Assembly (NCBI GenBank): GCA_023212725.1
Contig: JALBYF010000001.1
Location: 1 to 64,000, forward strand
Reading direction: 5' to 3'
Length of the DNA: 64,000 bases
Source: Tranzscheliella williamsii
Lineage: Eukaryota; Basidiomycota; Ustilaginomycetes; Ustilaginales; Ustilaginaceae
Part shown: piece by piece, positions 32,915 to 44,500 of the stretch
Position numbering within the stretch: position 1 is the first letter of the stretch
Layout: the number at the start of each line of letters is the position of its first letter
Position numbers and translations under genes: made by a program
The notes under the pieces: model-generated
What the model saw: only the letters and a program-made list of their open reading frames with translations
What the model was told of the DNA's origin: nothing
Databases searched by the model: none

Positions 32915-35900
32915 ATGACGACGCGCAGCACGCGGAGCAACCGTAGCGGCTATGCGCGCGAAGTGATGACCGATGGAGATGTCTACGTGTTTCTGCTTCA
33001 GGTGGCCTACCATGCCCATCTCATCTCTCTGCGAAAAGAGGCGAAAGCCAAGGCCAGGGAGAGCATCGCATTTGCATCGCCCTCCGCCACCGCCTCCTCT
33101 ACCACTACCAAAAAGACCTCCGACCATTCCTCCAAGGCAGACAGCTGGATGGGCTTTGGTGGGTTGGCAGATATGGTCAGAGATGTTGGTGGGTCATCCA
33201 AGGCGGCTCGCTTCCCCGAAAAGCTCATCAAGCGTCTTAACGACAGACTCGAATTGATCGCTATGGGCAGAGACTCTAACTACAAGGACCAGAGCCTGCG
33301 CCAGACCATAGGCATCTTCTACGGCACATTCAAGGAAGCCTCCTTCCAGAAGCAGATGAAGGAGAACAGAAAGATCGAAGAACTCATCCTCATCTTTGTA
33401 ACAACCGCCCAGGCTAGTCTCAAGAAAAGAGCCCAAGGCGACGAGTGGAAACAGGAGCTCAACAGCCAGGTCGGTCAGTTCGTCACTATCATTCGCGAAT
33501 GTCTCAAGCTGGTCAGCGGCGTGCCAAAAGAATTGACAGAGCGACTAGAGGGCTATACTTCCAAGCTCGTTCCCGACTCCTCGGCTTCACAGCCTGACGC
33601 CAACGGCGCGTCCAAGAATAACATTGCCCCATCAGTTACCAGCACAAGTCGTAGAACTAGCTCTGCTAGCAACAATAACAGCATGAATACCGATATCCTG
33701 GCCGAATCGAGCATGGTTCGGGCTGTCGGGGATCTCTTTTCGGTTGATCTCCATCAGCTGCAGCAAGACGTCGACTTTATCAAGAAAGCGTGTACCGAGC
33801 AAGCCGCCATGACCGATCTCAAACACTGTGTGAAGAACATCAACCTCCAACAGCCATGGCCAGGTCGCAAGGATGACTTTGACTCTGAAGAGGCCTACCA
33901 GCGTTGGAGAGCGCAAGAGCTGTCCTCCCTCTCCCAGATGATGATGGAGATGTGTCAGATCAATCCTGATCTTCTCAAAACCACTTCAACAGATGTACCT
34001 GGAGGCCCCTCCGCTCGCCCAACATCCTTACGACCCGACTCTTACCAGGGACCACCCGCCGAGGTGTCTGCCGCCGTCACGGCAGGAGCTCCTACACCAG
34101 ACGCAGAAACCATTAGCCAGGCGCTCGATGGTCAGGAAGAGGAGACCTTTGGGTCGCTGATCTACATTCCGTCGGATCCACGCGCATACTACCGACGAGC
34201 CCTCGAGATATGCATCGAATACGATCTTGAGATGATCAAGCATCAGCCAGAAGAAGAAGAAGTCTCTCTCAGTATTCTCTCCAAGCGTCATCTCGACCTA
34301 CTCTCCGAGTGTGCGCTGCGGTGGAGGCTGACTCTTCCCTTCCGCAGCATCGTCAATCTTGACGTGATCAAGTCCAAGTACGATAACGGTGAGGTACCCC
34401 TGGATTGCATTTCGGAAGCATTGAGCTCCGTCAACCGTGCCTTGGCCGAAAATAATTTTCCCACTTGGATGGTGGCGGAACAGAAGCTCTTGGTCAAGAT
34501 TTATACTTCGCTATTCGAGTCGCTCCTGCGCTTTCTCTATGAGACTTTTCAAGACATTCACAACGTCGAGCCGGACGAGATTCAGCCGTATTTCGCACTG
34601 GTTGAGGAGCTACACTCCAGCGGTTTCGTCCGCAACGAAAAACGCCTGGATGCCGAGCCCGTCCAATTGGACGGCCACCTCGAGGAACTCAAAGATGCCA
34701 TCCGCATCATGGCGATTCACGAGTATACCGCTAAAACGACTGAGCTTTTTTCTCAGGTCGTGGCCAACGAAGTGGTACCTCTCGTTCAGCTGCTTGAGTG
34801 GCTGGAGAAGGGCGCAAAGAAGATGGATAAACGCTACCCGGAGCCGGTGTTGGGTTCCATCGACCCGGTGTCGCTGCTCTTGGAAAAGCAGGTACCGTTA
34901 TTCCTCGACGATCTTGAATCCATGAAACAGCAGGTGATCGACCATGCAACGCGCGAGCGCGATCCGCTTGCTTTTGAAGACATCTTCACCCTCTACAACC
35001 GTGTCAAGTCCCTCCTGCGCATGTATCAAGCATTCTGCGCCGACGGCGAACTTACCTTCAGCCTCACCGATTGGTTTGAGCCGCACATCCGTCACTGGCT
35101 GGTCAACTCGGAGAAGAAGACCACGGAATGGGTGCACAACGCCATCGCAAATGACAATTTCACACCGATTGAAAGCGAAGGCGCGGTGCATAGCAGCAGT
35201 ATCGACGATCTCTTTGGCGCCTTGCAACAGCCTGTTGACTTCATCCTTGGTCTGAAATGGCCGGATGCATATCAGAACGCCCGCTTCCTGACCACACTGG
35301 CCAAGATTGTCAGCCGTGCAGTCGAGCAGTACTGCAGTCGGGTGGAAGAAATGTTCATGGAAGAAATGTTCCCTCGAACAGCTGAGGGTCAAGACATGGC
35401 CCAGAAGCAGTCTGCATGGATGATCAAAGCCAAGCAGACGATCGCAGGAGAGAAGAAGGTCGATCCTTTCCATTTCCAAGCCACGTCGTGCGTGCGCCTC
35501 AACAATATCGAGGCTGCTCGTGTCCTGCTCGACAAGCTCTACACTAAGATCGATGCTGATCGGCAGGCCGAGATCGTGCAGAAGCACGGGCCTGACGTTC
35601 CGGACAAGACCGCGCGAGATCGCTACATTTTCTCGATCAAGATCGTTCTGGGCGAGAATCTGCAGCCTATTAGAGATATGAGCGGCCACGCACGCATCGA
35701 CTCTTTTGTTACCCTCAGCGATGAGAGAGGCCAGAAGATTGCCAAAACGCGAACGATCTACGAGACGTCGGAACCGCGCTGGGACGAGGTGTTCGATGTG
35801 CATGTCGAGAATACCATGTGGCTTGCTGCCACGATATGGGACCGAAAGCTGGTCGGCGATCACAACCTTTGTGGCCGGGCCTACCTCCGTCTGGATCCAC

Positions 35901-37186
35901 GATACTTTGGCGACTTCCTGTCACACGATTTGTGGATGGATCTGGATACGCAAGGTCGTCTATTGCTCCGTGTTAGCATGGAAGGGGAACGCGACGACAT
36001 CCTCTTCCACTTTGGCCGCGGTTTCCGATCCCTGAAGCGGGCTGAGACCGACATGGTTCGCATCATCGTGGACAAGATGTCCGTCTTCATCCGGCAATGT
36101 CTTTCACGCTCCCTGCTCAAAACCCTAGTTAAAGCTAGCGGGATCAACCTCGACAAGGCGCTCGGCAACGTCAAGGCGCTCTACGCGTCGGCCTTGGCAA
36201 GTACCAGCATCAACGCATCCGTCATCCCGCCGGTCGAGGCCGAAGCGAAACCGAGGAATCGCCCTGCTCAACTGACCGACCACGAAATCGAAGCTGCCAT
36301 TACTCCTCTTCTCGATTACCTGGACGAATGCCTGGCTACACTGAAAGGCACCCTGTCCGATAGTGAGGCACAGCTCGTGTTGACAAAGGTATGGAAAGAG
36401 GTTCTCAATATCATTGAAGGCATTCTAGTGCCTCCTTTGTCCGACACGCCGTCTTCGATGAGCCAGCTGTCCGATAAGGAGGTCGACATCGTTTTCAAGT
36501 GGCTTGGTTTTCTCAAGAACTACTTCCATGCCTTTGACCCAGAGACGGGCATTACCCATGGCGTCCCTCTCGACGTTCTGCAGGGACCCAAATACCGAGA
36601 GATACTGTCGTATCTGCTGCTGCACGACCAGTCGACGGACGAGCTGATGATGGAATGCGTCCGCGGCATGCAGGTCAAGATGCGCCGGGCAGGGACGCAA
36701 CGGCGGACGAAGAACAAGTCGGTAATGAACCAACGGTCGCTGGGCACCATCAAGAAGCGGAAGCAGGAGAAGAAAGAGGAAGAGGCGGATCCGGGCGCCA
36801 ACAGCTCTCTGGACATGGCGATGAAGCTGCTCCGGATGCGGCCGGGCACGGGCGACTTCCTGCAGCAGCAGACGGCGACGATGCAGACGCTGCAGCTGGC
36901 TGTCGGCGGCAGCCCTGCGCGCAGCTCGATCACCGGCTCGAACCCAGACCTCTCGGCCAGTGGCGCCCGGCCCAGGGCGGACAAACGCCGCGAGAGCAGG
37001 CTGCCGCCGATGCCGCAGCCCGGCATCGCCAGCTACAACAGCGTCCGTCCGTCCCACACCCCGTCGCCGGCGCCGATGCCGGACACACCGACGCGGCGCT
37101 CCTCCCGCCAACCGCCCAGCCGCACAGCCGGCTACCCGGACCGCAACGGCGCGGAATCTAACACATCGCCGCGCAAGCCGTACTGA
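32915..37186 (+). CDS. UNC13/Munc13-type protein with MHD and C2 domains (Ync13-like)
   Basis: A single exon of 1423 aa; the first ATG is at 32915. An N-terminal helical region precedes a Munc13 homology-type domain (about 640-780), a C2 domain near 904-1035 (SIKIVLGENLQ..RWDEVFDV..), and a second MHD-like helical domain near 1120-1250. The tail of about 130 residues is basic and Pro/Ser-rich. In fission yeast the homologue Ync13 acts at the division site to coordinate vesicle-membrane traffic and cell wall integrity in cytokinesis. Several Ca2+-binding Asp positions of synaptic C2 domains appear replaced, so Ca2+ regulation is doubtful; that reading is by eye. Confidence 0.85.
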   Translation: MTTRSTRSNRSGYAREVMTDGDVYVFLLQVAYHAHLISLRKEAKAKARESIAFASPSATASSTTTKKTSDHSSKADSWMGFGGLADMVRDVGGSSKAARFPEKLIKRLNDRLELIAMGRDSNYKDQSLRQTIGIFYGTFKEASFQKQMKENRKIEELILIFVTTAQASLKKRAQGDEWKQELNSQVGQFVTIIRECLKLVSGVPKELTERLEGYTSKLVPDSSASQPDANGASKNNIAPSVTSTSRRTSSASNNNSMNTDILAESSMVRAVGDLFSVDLHQLQQDVDFIKKACTEQAAMTDLKHCVKNINLQQPWPGRKDDFDSEEAYQRWRAQELSSLSQMMMEMCQINPDLLKTTSTDVPGGPSARPTSLRPDSYQGPPAEVSAAVTAGAPTPDAETISQALDGQEEETFGSLIYIPSDPRAYYRRALEICIEYDLEMIKHQPEEEEVSLSILSKRHLDLLSECALRWRLTLPFRSIVNLDVIKSKYDNGEVPLDCISEALSSVNRALAENNFPTWMVAEQKLLVKIYTSLFESLLRFLYETFQDIHNVEPDEIQPYFALVEELHSSGFVRNEKRLDAEPVQLDGHLEELKDAIRIMAIHEYTAKTTELFSQVVANEVVPLVQLLEWLEKGAKKMDKRYPEPVLGSIDPVSLLLEKQVPLFLDDLESMKQQVIDHATRERDPLAFEDIFTLYNRVKSLLRMYQAFCADGELTFSLTDWFEPHIRHWLVNSEKKTTEWVHNAIANDNFTPIESEGAVHSSSIDDLFGALQQPVDFILGLKWPDAYQNARFLTTLAKIVSRAVEQYCSRVEEMFMEEMFPRTAEGQDMAQKQSAWMIKAKQTIAGEKKVDPFHFQATSCVRLNNIEAARVLLDKLYTKIDADRQAEIVQKHGPDVPDKTARDRYIFSIKIVLGENLQPIRDMSGHARIDSFVTLSDERGQKIAKTRTIYETSEPRWDEVFDVHVENTMWLAATIWDRKLVGDHNLCGRAYLRLDPRYFGDFLSHDLWMDLDTQGRLLLRVSMEGERDDILFHFGRGFRSLKRAETDMVRIIVDKMSVFIRQCLSRSLLKTLVKASGINLDKALGNVKALYASALASTSINASVIPPVEAEAKPRNRPAQLTDHEIEAAITPLLDYLDECLATLKGTLSDSEAQLVLTKVWKEVLNIIEGILVPPLSDTPSSMSQLSDKEVDIVFKWLGFLKNYFHAFDPETGITHGVPLDVLQGPKYREILSYLLLHDQSTDELMMECVRGMQVKMRRAGTQRRTKNKSVMNQRSLGTIKKRKQEKKEEEADPGANSSLDMAMKLLRMRPGTGDFLQQQTATMQTLQLAVGGSPARSSITGSNPDLSASGARPRADKRRESRLPPMPQPGIASYNSVRPSHTPSPAPMPDTPTRRSSRQPPSRTAGYPDRNGAESNTSPRKPY

Positions 37187-37565
37187 TCTGTGCCGCACTG
37201 CTCTCACTGCCCAATCCGGTCTACACTTATACCCCGTTTCCTCCCACCCTCCACCCTTGTACGCTACTCGTGCAGAACCACTCTTGTTCCACGTCTATGG
37301 AACCACGAAACCTTTGATTGTGTCGCCTCTCGTTGTCCGGACCAGACAGGAGCTTGTCGCAGAGAGCGCGTGCCGACCCACCGACGCAAGTGTGGAAGCA
37401 AGAACGGGGAAAGGTCGGGACTCGGAGAGAGAAATTCCTGAATTTGCGCCGACAGGCATGCTTCCCCGGCCCTACGTCTGCCTATCTGTGCTGCTGCCTC
37501 TACCGACGGCACTCTAGCATCGCACGGCCGCTGGTGGTGGAGGCGTCGCGAAGGCTGCACCGGGC
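37187..37565. other. short spacer
   Basis: 379 bp, containing the 3' UTR of the UNC13-type gene and the promoter of the next gene; nothing else seen. Confidence 0.35.
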
Positions 37566-38330
37566 ATGGCGAACGTTGCGGACGGCGGGAGAGTCGAGGT
37601 GCGGAAGGGCAAGAAGCGGAAGGTGGGTGTGGTGGAGAGCACGTCCAAAGCTGCGCGGATGGACGGTGGTGACGGGGGTGTAACTGCGGTGAAGAAGCGG
37701 GAGGGGGGAGGTGGTAGTGATGAGGGATGGGAGGGGGCGGTACGGTCGGTGCGGCCGGGGGTGAAGCGGATGGTGCGGGTGCTGGAGCAGCTGGAGCGCG
37801 AGTGGATGCTGCTGGAGCGCGTGTGGTACAAGAACGCGAGCCAGTTCCGGACGGCGTACTGGTGGGGGGCGTTGGATGGGGTGCGGCGAGGGTTGCGCCG
37901 GCTGTTTGTGGGGGCGCCGGGCGAGACGGACGCGCTGGCACGCCGCGCTGCCGCGTGCTGCGCCGACGCATACGCCCCCACCCCCCGCACCCCGCCCGCC
38001 TGGCCCACCCTCCCCAAACTCCCCGCTCCTCCCCATCCACCCTCCCTCCGCGCCGCAATCTCCGCCATCCACCCCCTCCCTCCCACCCTCGCCAGCCTCC
38101 GCGCCCGCACTCGCGCAGCTGGCTCCACCCTCCTCAAACACGCCAACACCCCACCCGCCCCCACTTTCGCCCCCCTCATCGCAACCATCCTCGCCCTCGT
38201 CGCCAGCATCGACGCCCTCGTCCAAGACCTCCTCCCCCACCCCCCCGCGCAACCCGGCCCAGTCCAGCAACTTTCCTCCGCCTTCGAAAACCTCCTGCGC
38301 ATAGCCGAGCAGCACCCCGCCTCTGCATAG
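37566..38330 (+). CDS. small NEPRO/Rmp1-like protein, candidate RNase MRP-associated
   Basis: A single exon of 254 aa. A basic, Lys-rich N-terminus precedes a helical block at about 71-113 (LEREWMLLERVWYKNASQFR then GALDGVRRGLRRL) that resembles the N-terminal domain of nucleolus and neural progenitor protein (NEPRO) and fungal Rmp1, where a Leu-x-Arg-x-x-Tyr-Lys-Asn-x-x-Gln-x-Arg pattern is conserved. NEPRO/Rmp1 proteins are specific subunits of RNase MRP. The rest is Pro/Ala-rich with two more helices. Antisense frames of 271 and 262 aa overlap here, but the plus-strand block is the only one with family features. Confidence 0.5.
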   Translation: MANVADGGRVEVRKGKKRKVGVVESTSKAARMDGGDGGVTAVKKREGGGGSDEGWEGAVRSVRPGVKRMVRVLEQLEREWMLLERVWYKNASQFRTAYWWGALDGVRRGLRRLFVGAPGETDALARRAAACCADAYAPTPRTPPAWPTLPKLPAPPHPPSLRAAISAIHPLPPTLASLRARTRAAGSTLLKHANTPPAPTFAPLIATILALVASIDALVQDLLPHPPAQPGPVQQLSSAFENLLRIAEQHPASA

Positions 38331-38565
38331 ACCCTACCCTGCCCGAAGCCCAGCCTCCCATGGCGCGGCCGATTTCACCTCCGCAAGATACCCTTAGTAC
38401 TCACGCATACACAGATGATGCTCAATCCCAACAAAGGATGATGCGTGTCCCACGATCTTCTTGCCGGCGACATCTCGTGTAAGTCTGTGCGGCGTTGCTG
38501 CGCCCGATAGTACAGGTATAGCCGCGCAAGGTGTTTATGCGCGCCGCTATTGCGTGTGTTCTGCC

Positions 38566-41500
38566 TCAGGAAGACGGCGATACCGCAGCGACGGTGTTGT
38601 CGTACTGCGGCTTGAGCGATCGCAAGAGGGGAGTGGCTGCCATCTGGCGGTCTAGGTCGGCCAGGGTGTCGCGGCAGAAGCGGAGATAGTCGCTGCTTCC
38701 CGCGTCTACGCCGTCGGTGAGCAGCGGGGCGTCGTCAACGTAGACGCGGACGCTAGAGAGCAGCGCCGAGAGGGCCGAGAAGACAGCTCCGCCCTGGCCT
38801 GCCCCGCTGGCCCGCCCCGCCAGACAGCTGTAGCTCGCAGACAGCATCTCCCGGCGGTGTGCCGCAAAGCCGTCCAGGTCCAAGGGTCTGGCGTCGCTGG
38901 CCGTCGGAGCGAGACCGCCCGCGCTGTCGGTCATCGTGTTGGGATGTAAGATTGCACGCCACCGTCCCACCATTTCCTCCAGCAAGGACGGTTTCCCGGC
39001 ACTGCCCGCTCCGCCAGGCTCGACTCGCAATAACGAGGATGTAAAGACATCTTGGATGGACAAGACACGGGCAACAGCGGTCTGCATCCATACTGCAATG
39101 ATCTCGGCCTCGTACTCGCGCTTCTTCGCCACGTTGGGGTCGAGACTCAGCACGTTCTGCAGAAAGCGGAGCCCCACGTCGCGCCGGCCGATCGGGTCGT
39201 CGATCCGCTTCCAAGACTCGTTTCCGAAACCGAGGTAGGAGCTCCACTCCCGTAGGCCGTTGCTGACCAGTACATGGGCACATCCAGCCCAGCAGTCGAC
39301 GATCAGCTCCAGATATTTGCGCCTTTCCGCCACCCTGAGCAGCTGCGCCATGCGATGACTGGCGCCCCCTGCGGTCAAGGACGCACTGCCGAACCGTTGG
39401 TCGGTGATGCGCTCGGTCACTCCGAGCGTGGCGTCATTGCCATGCTGGACCCGCCGATCGGGATGATAGATATTGGAAAGCAGCTGGAATAGAGACGGGG
39501 AGATCGTCTCTTTTACGTACTCGCCAAACTTTCGGTCCCAGGCACGGCGCTCGACAGCCGCCGTAGCAGCGACGGTATTGTCTTTCCCAACCGCTCCGTT
39601 TGATGACCCGCCTGTATCAGCGGTTGCGCCGTCCAGAAGCTGGGCCAGAAAAGGATCCCCAAAGTCGAAGTCGTCCTCGGCTTCGAATAGCTCGGCAAAA
39701 CTGTCTTGGCTGTCCTCGCCGCCGTTGGCCTTGAGCCCATGTGCGCCGCGTTGACACAAATCACTTGGCTTCCGTGTTTCGAACGCCTTGATGCGCGCCA
39801 GAAGGAAGGTCTGAATGCATTTTAGCGCCTCCTGTCCGATCGTCGGCTCAGTAGCCAGTTGTGCTTCGAGAAGATGCTTCGACCATGATAGGTGCAACAG
39901 GCGCAGATCCGGTAGCTGAGCGATGCGCCGAGTGTCATCTGTCTCGGCTGGACCATTCAGGTCAGGATGACGGATGACGTGCTGAATCGACCGTAAGACC
40001 GCCACAAGAAGTCGCATCACCTCTCCCTGCCGCTTGAGCGCGACTTGGCGCCCAGGGGCGTTCTCGAAGGGAGGTGCGAGTCTTGTGGTGTCATTCGACG
40101 CCAGAGTGCCCCGTGTCTGCAGTTCATGCCGTTGTTGCTGCCTCAAAAAGTTGCCGGTGAGCTTCTCAGCTGCATCGTGTTCGCGTATTAAAGCGTCGAT
40201 GACTTCTCCGAACCAATTGCTGACGGGGGTAACGTCGAGGTGATGATGCTGGAAGAGCACAGCAGCATACATCATGGCTCGGATGCAAGTGACCTGACTC
40301 AGAAAGTCGGCGTCCTTGAAAGCTGGCAAAAAGCTCTGAATCTGCCGCAGCCGCTGCGAGAAGGAGGAAGGTACCAGGTGGAGAAACACCATGACGACCG
40401 TATAATGGTTAAAGAGCACGGAACGCTGGGAGCTGGTTGGCAAGTTGGTCCGTGTAAATGGCATAACACGCACCGGCGTCATTCGAGAGAAGAGCCTGGA
40501 GATACGGCGATCACCATCTTGATCGTCTTTGGCAGAAGTACGCAGTTCTCGTCCGGCCCGCGCCAGAAGCTTGATGAAGAGATGATAACACGGGTCCTGC
40601 TTTGTGTCCTTCTCTTCAAATTCGGCCACGTCGAGCCTCTGTACGTCGAAATCGCGCAGGAAAGCCGGGAAGTCATGGTCGCTTTCCGTCGGAAGGTCAC
40701 TCAGCTTGTGGCTGTTGAAGATGTCGAACAGTCTTGCCAGCGCCACTTCCGATCCATCCATCTTCCAGTTCCAAGATGAAGCGAGTAGGCAGCAGCGCTG
40801 TAGAACGATCCGGATGTAAGTGTCTCGTTTGGCCAATGAGTGCCAGCTCATCTTAGCTTCGATCCTTTCTTCCTGCCTTAGTTTGGTGAACGCCAGAGCC
40901 CTGACCACGAGTCGCCAACTCTGACCTAGCTGGAGTTCAGCCTGTGGCTTGCCATGAGGGTCGATCTGTGAAAAGCTGCATAGACTGAGTATGCAGTACC
41001 ACATGCTCTCGGCACGGATCAATGGGGCCCTACTAATAAGCGCCTTATCCCACTTATCAAAAGCCAATTCGAACTGGGACCAGAATAAGTTCCCCCCCTC
41101 GAAGATGCCACGACTCCGCTCGAAGGAGCTCAGGAGATGAATTAGGCTGATCCACATGGATAAGGAGTCATTTGTCTCCGAGATTCGGCCGTGATCAGGT
41201 GCTCCGGTCGGTTCGAAGTCATCTCTGTTTTGCCGGATCCTCTGTCGAAGGGCACGAACGCTGCGATGAAGGCCACGGTGAAGCAGGAGCGACATTATGG
41301 TCCTAGTAAACGATAAGAGTTCGTCGACAGTCGGGGACTCGGCTTCCATGGCAGTGTTGGGGCATGCGTCGCAGATTGCGATTGCCCTCCAGCATAGCTC
41401 GAAGCGCGTCCAGCATAGTTGCAAGCAGGCATCCGCGATGCCACCTTTTACAGCCAAAGAGAGGAGGGAGGTTTGCAAGTGGTCGAGACGCAGTAGTATT

Positions 41501-44500
41501 GCGCGATAGCTGCGAAATACAGCTGCAGCGTGTAGGTTGTTGGCGATTCCAGCGCTCTTCGTCAACCACGAGCATATGAAATGGCGTACGTCGTGGAGCA
41601 GTGAATTGATGCGTCTTGCACTGTCCTCCGATGGTATGGTGCCACAAACCTGAGCAATTTGGTATCGCAGATTCTCAAAGAGAACGGGTAGTGTCGACAG
41701 CAAAACGTCCGCGTCCATATCAAGTGTGATCATCACATCTCCCAAGCGAAGTACGTCGCCAACCGAGGCGGTGGTTTGGGCCCTTTCGCCAAGCATTAGC
41801 CTATCAGGCAAAGAGAGGAGATCGGATAGATAGTCGTCTTGTAGAAGACGTCCCTCGAAGGGCGGGGCATCGGACGAAAGGGGATGGATGCCAAAGTCCA
41901 TCCGGATGCCCTCAAAATCGTCCCACTGTTCGACATCCTGGATGATATCTAGATCCTGCTTAGCAGGTCGTACAGTGTGAGGCTCAAGCGGTGTTTTGTT
42001 GTAAGCGAATTCTTGAAGAGCCAAAGGACTGTCTGGAGTTCTCGGACTATCTCCAACGGCCCGCTGTAGGCGAGGGAATCTGCCATCACTGCCGCTCGTC
42101 GCAGGGGAAGGAGTCGCATTGTTAGGCGCGTTCGCCGCAGCTACCGCCGTAGGAAAGGAAGATAAGGAAACGTTTTTCAGCGGAGCGCGGCGTGGCATCG
42201 CCAGTCGTGCATCTGGTAAGGCTGAGTGTGAAGGTCCATCGCCTCCAAGCATCTGAAGGATATCCGTTTGTTGCTCCGGATCGGACTCGACATCGGCTAT
42301 GTCGTTGGGATAACGGGAGAAAAAGATGTCGTCACGGTCTAGATCCAATCGTGGCCGAGTCCTCGGGTGGACGACGGGAGGATTGCGAAGCTGCAATGGA
42401 GGTCCTTGTTGTTGACGTTTGGGTTTGCCGACTCTGGGGTCCAATCTTCGCTTCTTTTTACTTCTCCCATGCTGCGCCGAAGTTGAGGTATCGTCGCCGT
42501 GATGGTGTGACGCTCGAGAGGCATGGCTTTCGTGAGAGCGGAGTGTAGAGACCCGGTTCTTGTTTTCGTTGATTTCCCGTAGAGCCCTGGAGCCGTTTTG
42601 GCCTCGGTTCGTGGCCGTTGACACATAGCGATCGAGCCTCACCTGACCGGTGCTGGCGGGGCCGAGGACGCTGCGTCGGTGGGGATGGGGAGCCAAGCTA
42701 CGTCGCTTCCCACCTGTGCGACTGAGCATGCGATCAATAGCGTCCTTTTCTCTGTAGGGGATGTCATGCATGTAGCGATCAGCCGTCCACCAAGCTGCCG
42801 TCTCGCTCTCGGACTCAGAAGAAACGGCCTCTTGATGTTGAGATACATTGTCAAGCGACAAACCAGAGGAAGATGAGTCCGAGTCCGGGCTCAGAAGCAG
42901 TGCATTATCGCCATCAAGGCTGTCACGTCGCCGGAGGCGTTTTCTAGTCTCTCCTGGCCGGAGCTCAACTGTGGCAGCGTCAAGAGGGCTAGTCGTTGGC
43001 GTATCGAGGACCTTACCATGAGACATGATGGTAACATCTCCAGCGCCCTCAGCGTCGTTGCTAGTGCCAGTAGATATGGAAGAGAGGTGGCCATCCGAAT
43101 GATAGGCTTTGCCATGGCGCATCGCTCGAAGATCACGAATATGTTTGCGTGCCATGCCTGCAGGCATCATCTTCTTCAACTGTCGGAAGCGCCTCTCATA
43201 GTCGGTGCTATCGCTGCTGGATCCATCGCCAGACCATCTGCTTCTTCGGGGCTTGCGCTTTGAGGTTGATGGCGGCACAGGTCTCTCGTCCTCGGAGGAA
43301 TCATCCACAGAAACAGCATTATCAACCTGAGCAGCAGGGGTATGACGCTGTATCCCCGACGGATCGATACTGTTAGACGAAGCTAGATCGCTGTTATGTC
43401 CTTCTGGACTTAGCGCGCGGTCCCAATGAGAGGCCAAATGCAGAACCCGGGCCGAAGACGAAGACGGATCTGGCCTTTCTCCTGAGGCACGGTCGTCGCT
43501 TGTTGGAGTTAGACCCGGTGCTTTATTGCCATGCGCGTCGTCTGGTCGGCGGCCTTTTTTGTACGTCTTGATGCGACTAGTCTTTTGTCTCGACTGCTGC
43601 TTCGGACCTTGGTTGGGCGGGCCCTGACGGCGACGCGTTGCGATCATTTCTGCAAGATCAGGAAGCGCGTCCGACTGCGAAGAGCGTGGAGACGTAGGAC
43701 CGCTGCGATTTTGGTTTAGCGATATGTGTGAAACAAGTGGAAGGTCTATGGTGATAGCAGGCGCCACTGAGTGCTGCGAGGAGCTGTGCAGGTCTTGGTC
43801 TGCATCTACCTCGGAGCTTGGTTCTGAGCTGTTGACGAGCCACTGATTCTGGGTTTGAGGCTGGGAGCCGTCAGTCCCGGTTTCTGCTCTGGCCCTAGCC
43901 GCTTCTTCTGCAATTCTACGTCTTTCCTGACGATGCCACTCTCTCTGACTTACGACAGCATCCTGCCAGTCGTTGCGTATGAGCGTTTTTTGATAGCGTA
44001 TCGCTTCCATTGTGTAAGGGTTCAGCTGCTGAGCCTTTCTCGCCCGTAGCTGACGACGTGGTGGGGACGGCGGAAGTTGCGCAGCAGCTCGAGCAAAGGC
44101 TTCGTCAGTGGAGACATGGGAGATATCCGTTGACAGACCGTGCGCCGACAGCGCTGGAACGCCTACGGAGAGCTCCCTTTGTCTGTGTGGCTGATGCGAT
44201 GGCGATGGTAGACGGCGTGGCATAGACGGCCCAGCAGGGCTAGACATGGGGGGAGCTGAGTGCCTTGCTGCTATGCGGCTCTGGGAGGGCCTTGCCACTG
44301 GCTGATGAGGCTGGCATACTGCTTGTGACAGAGAAGGACTCAAGGATCTCCGGGCTGCACGCTTTGTCGCCGTCGGTATATTGCTAGTGCCCGTCATTGC
44401 AGTTGCAAAAGATGGAGTCAAAAGTGAAGGCCCGATGGAGGGCTCATTCGTGTCCAGCGGCCAGAGCGCGTCCAAGGCTGATGAAAGCGCTGACGTAGTT

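Noticed and set aside
37500..38315. Antisense frames of 262 and 271 aa over the NEPRO/Rmp1-like gene
   Set aside because: One is Gly/Glu-rich and the other Arg/Pro/Ser-rich without motifs; the plus-strand frame has the helical signature.
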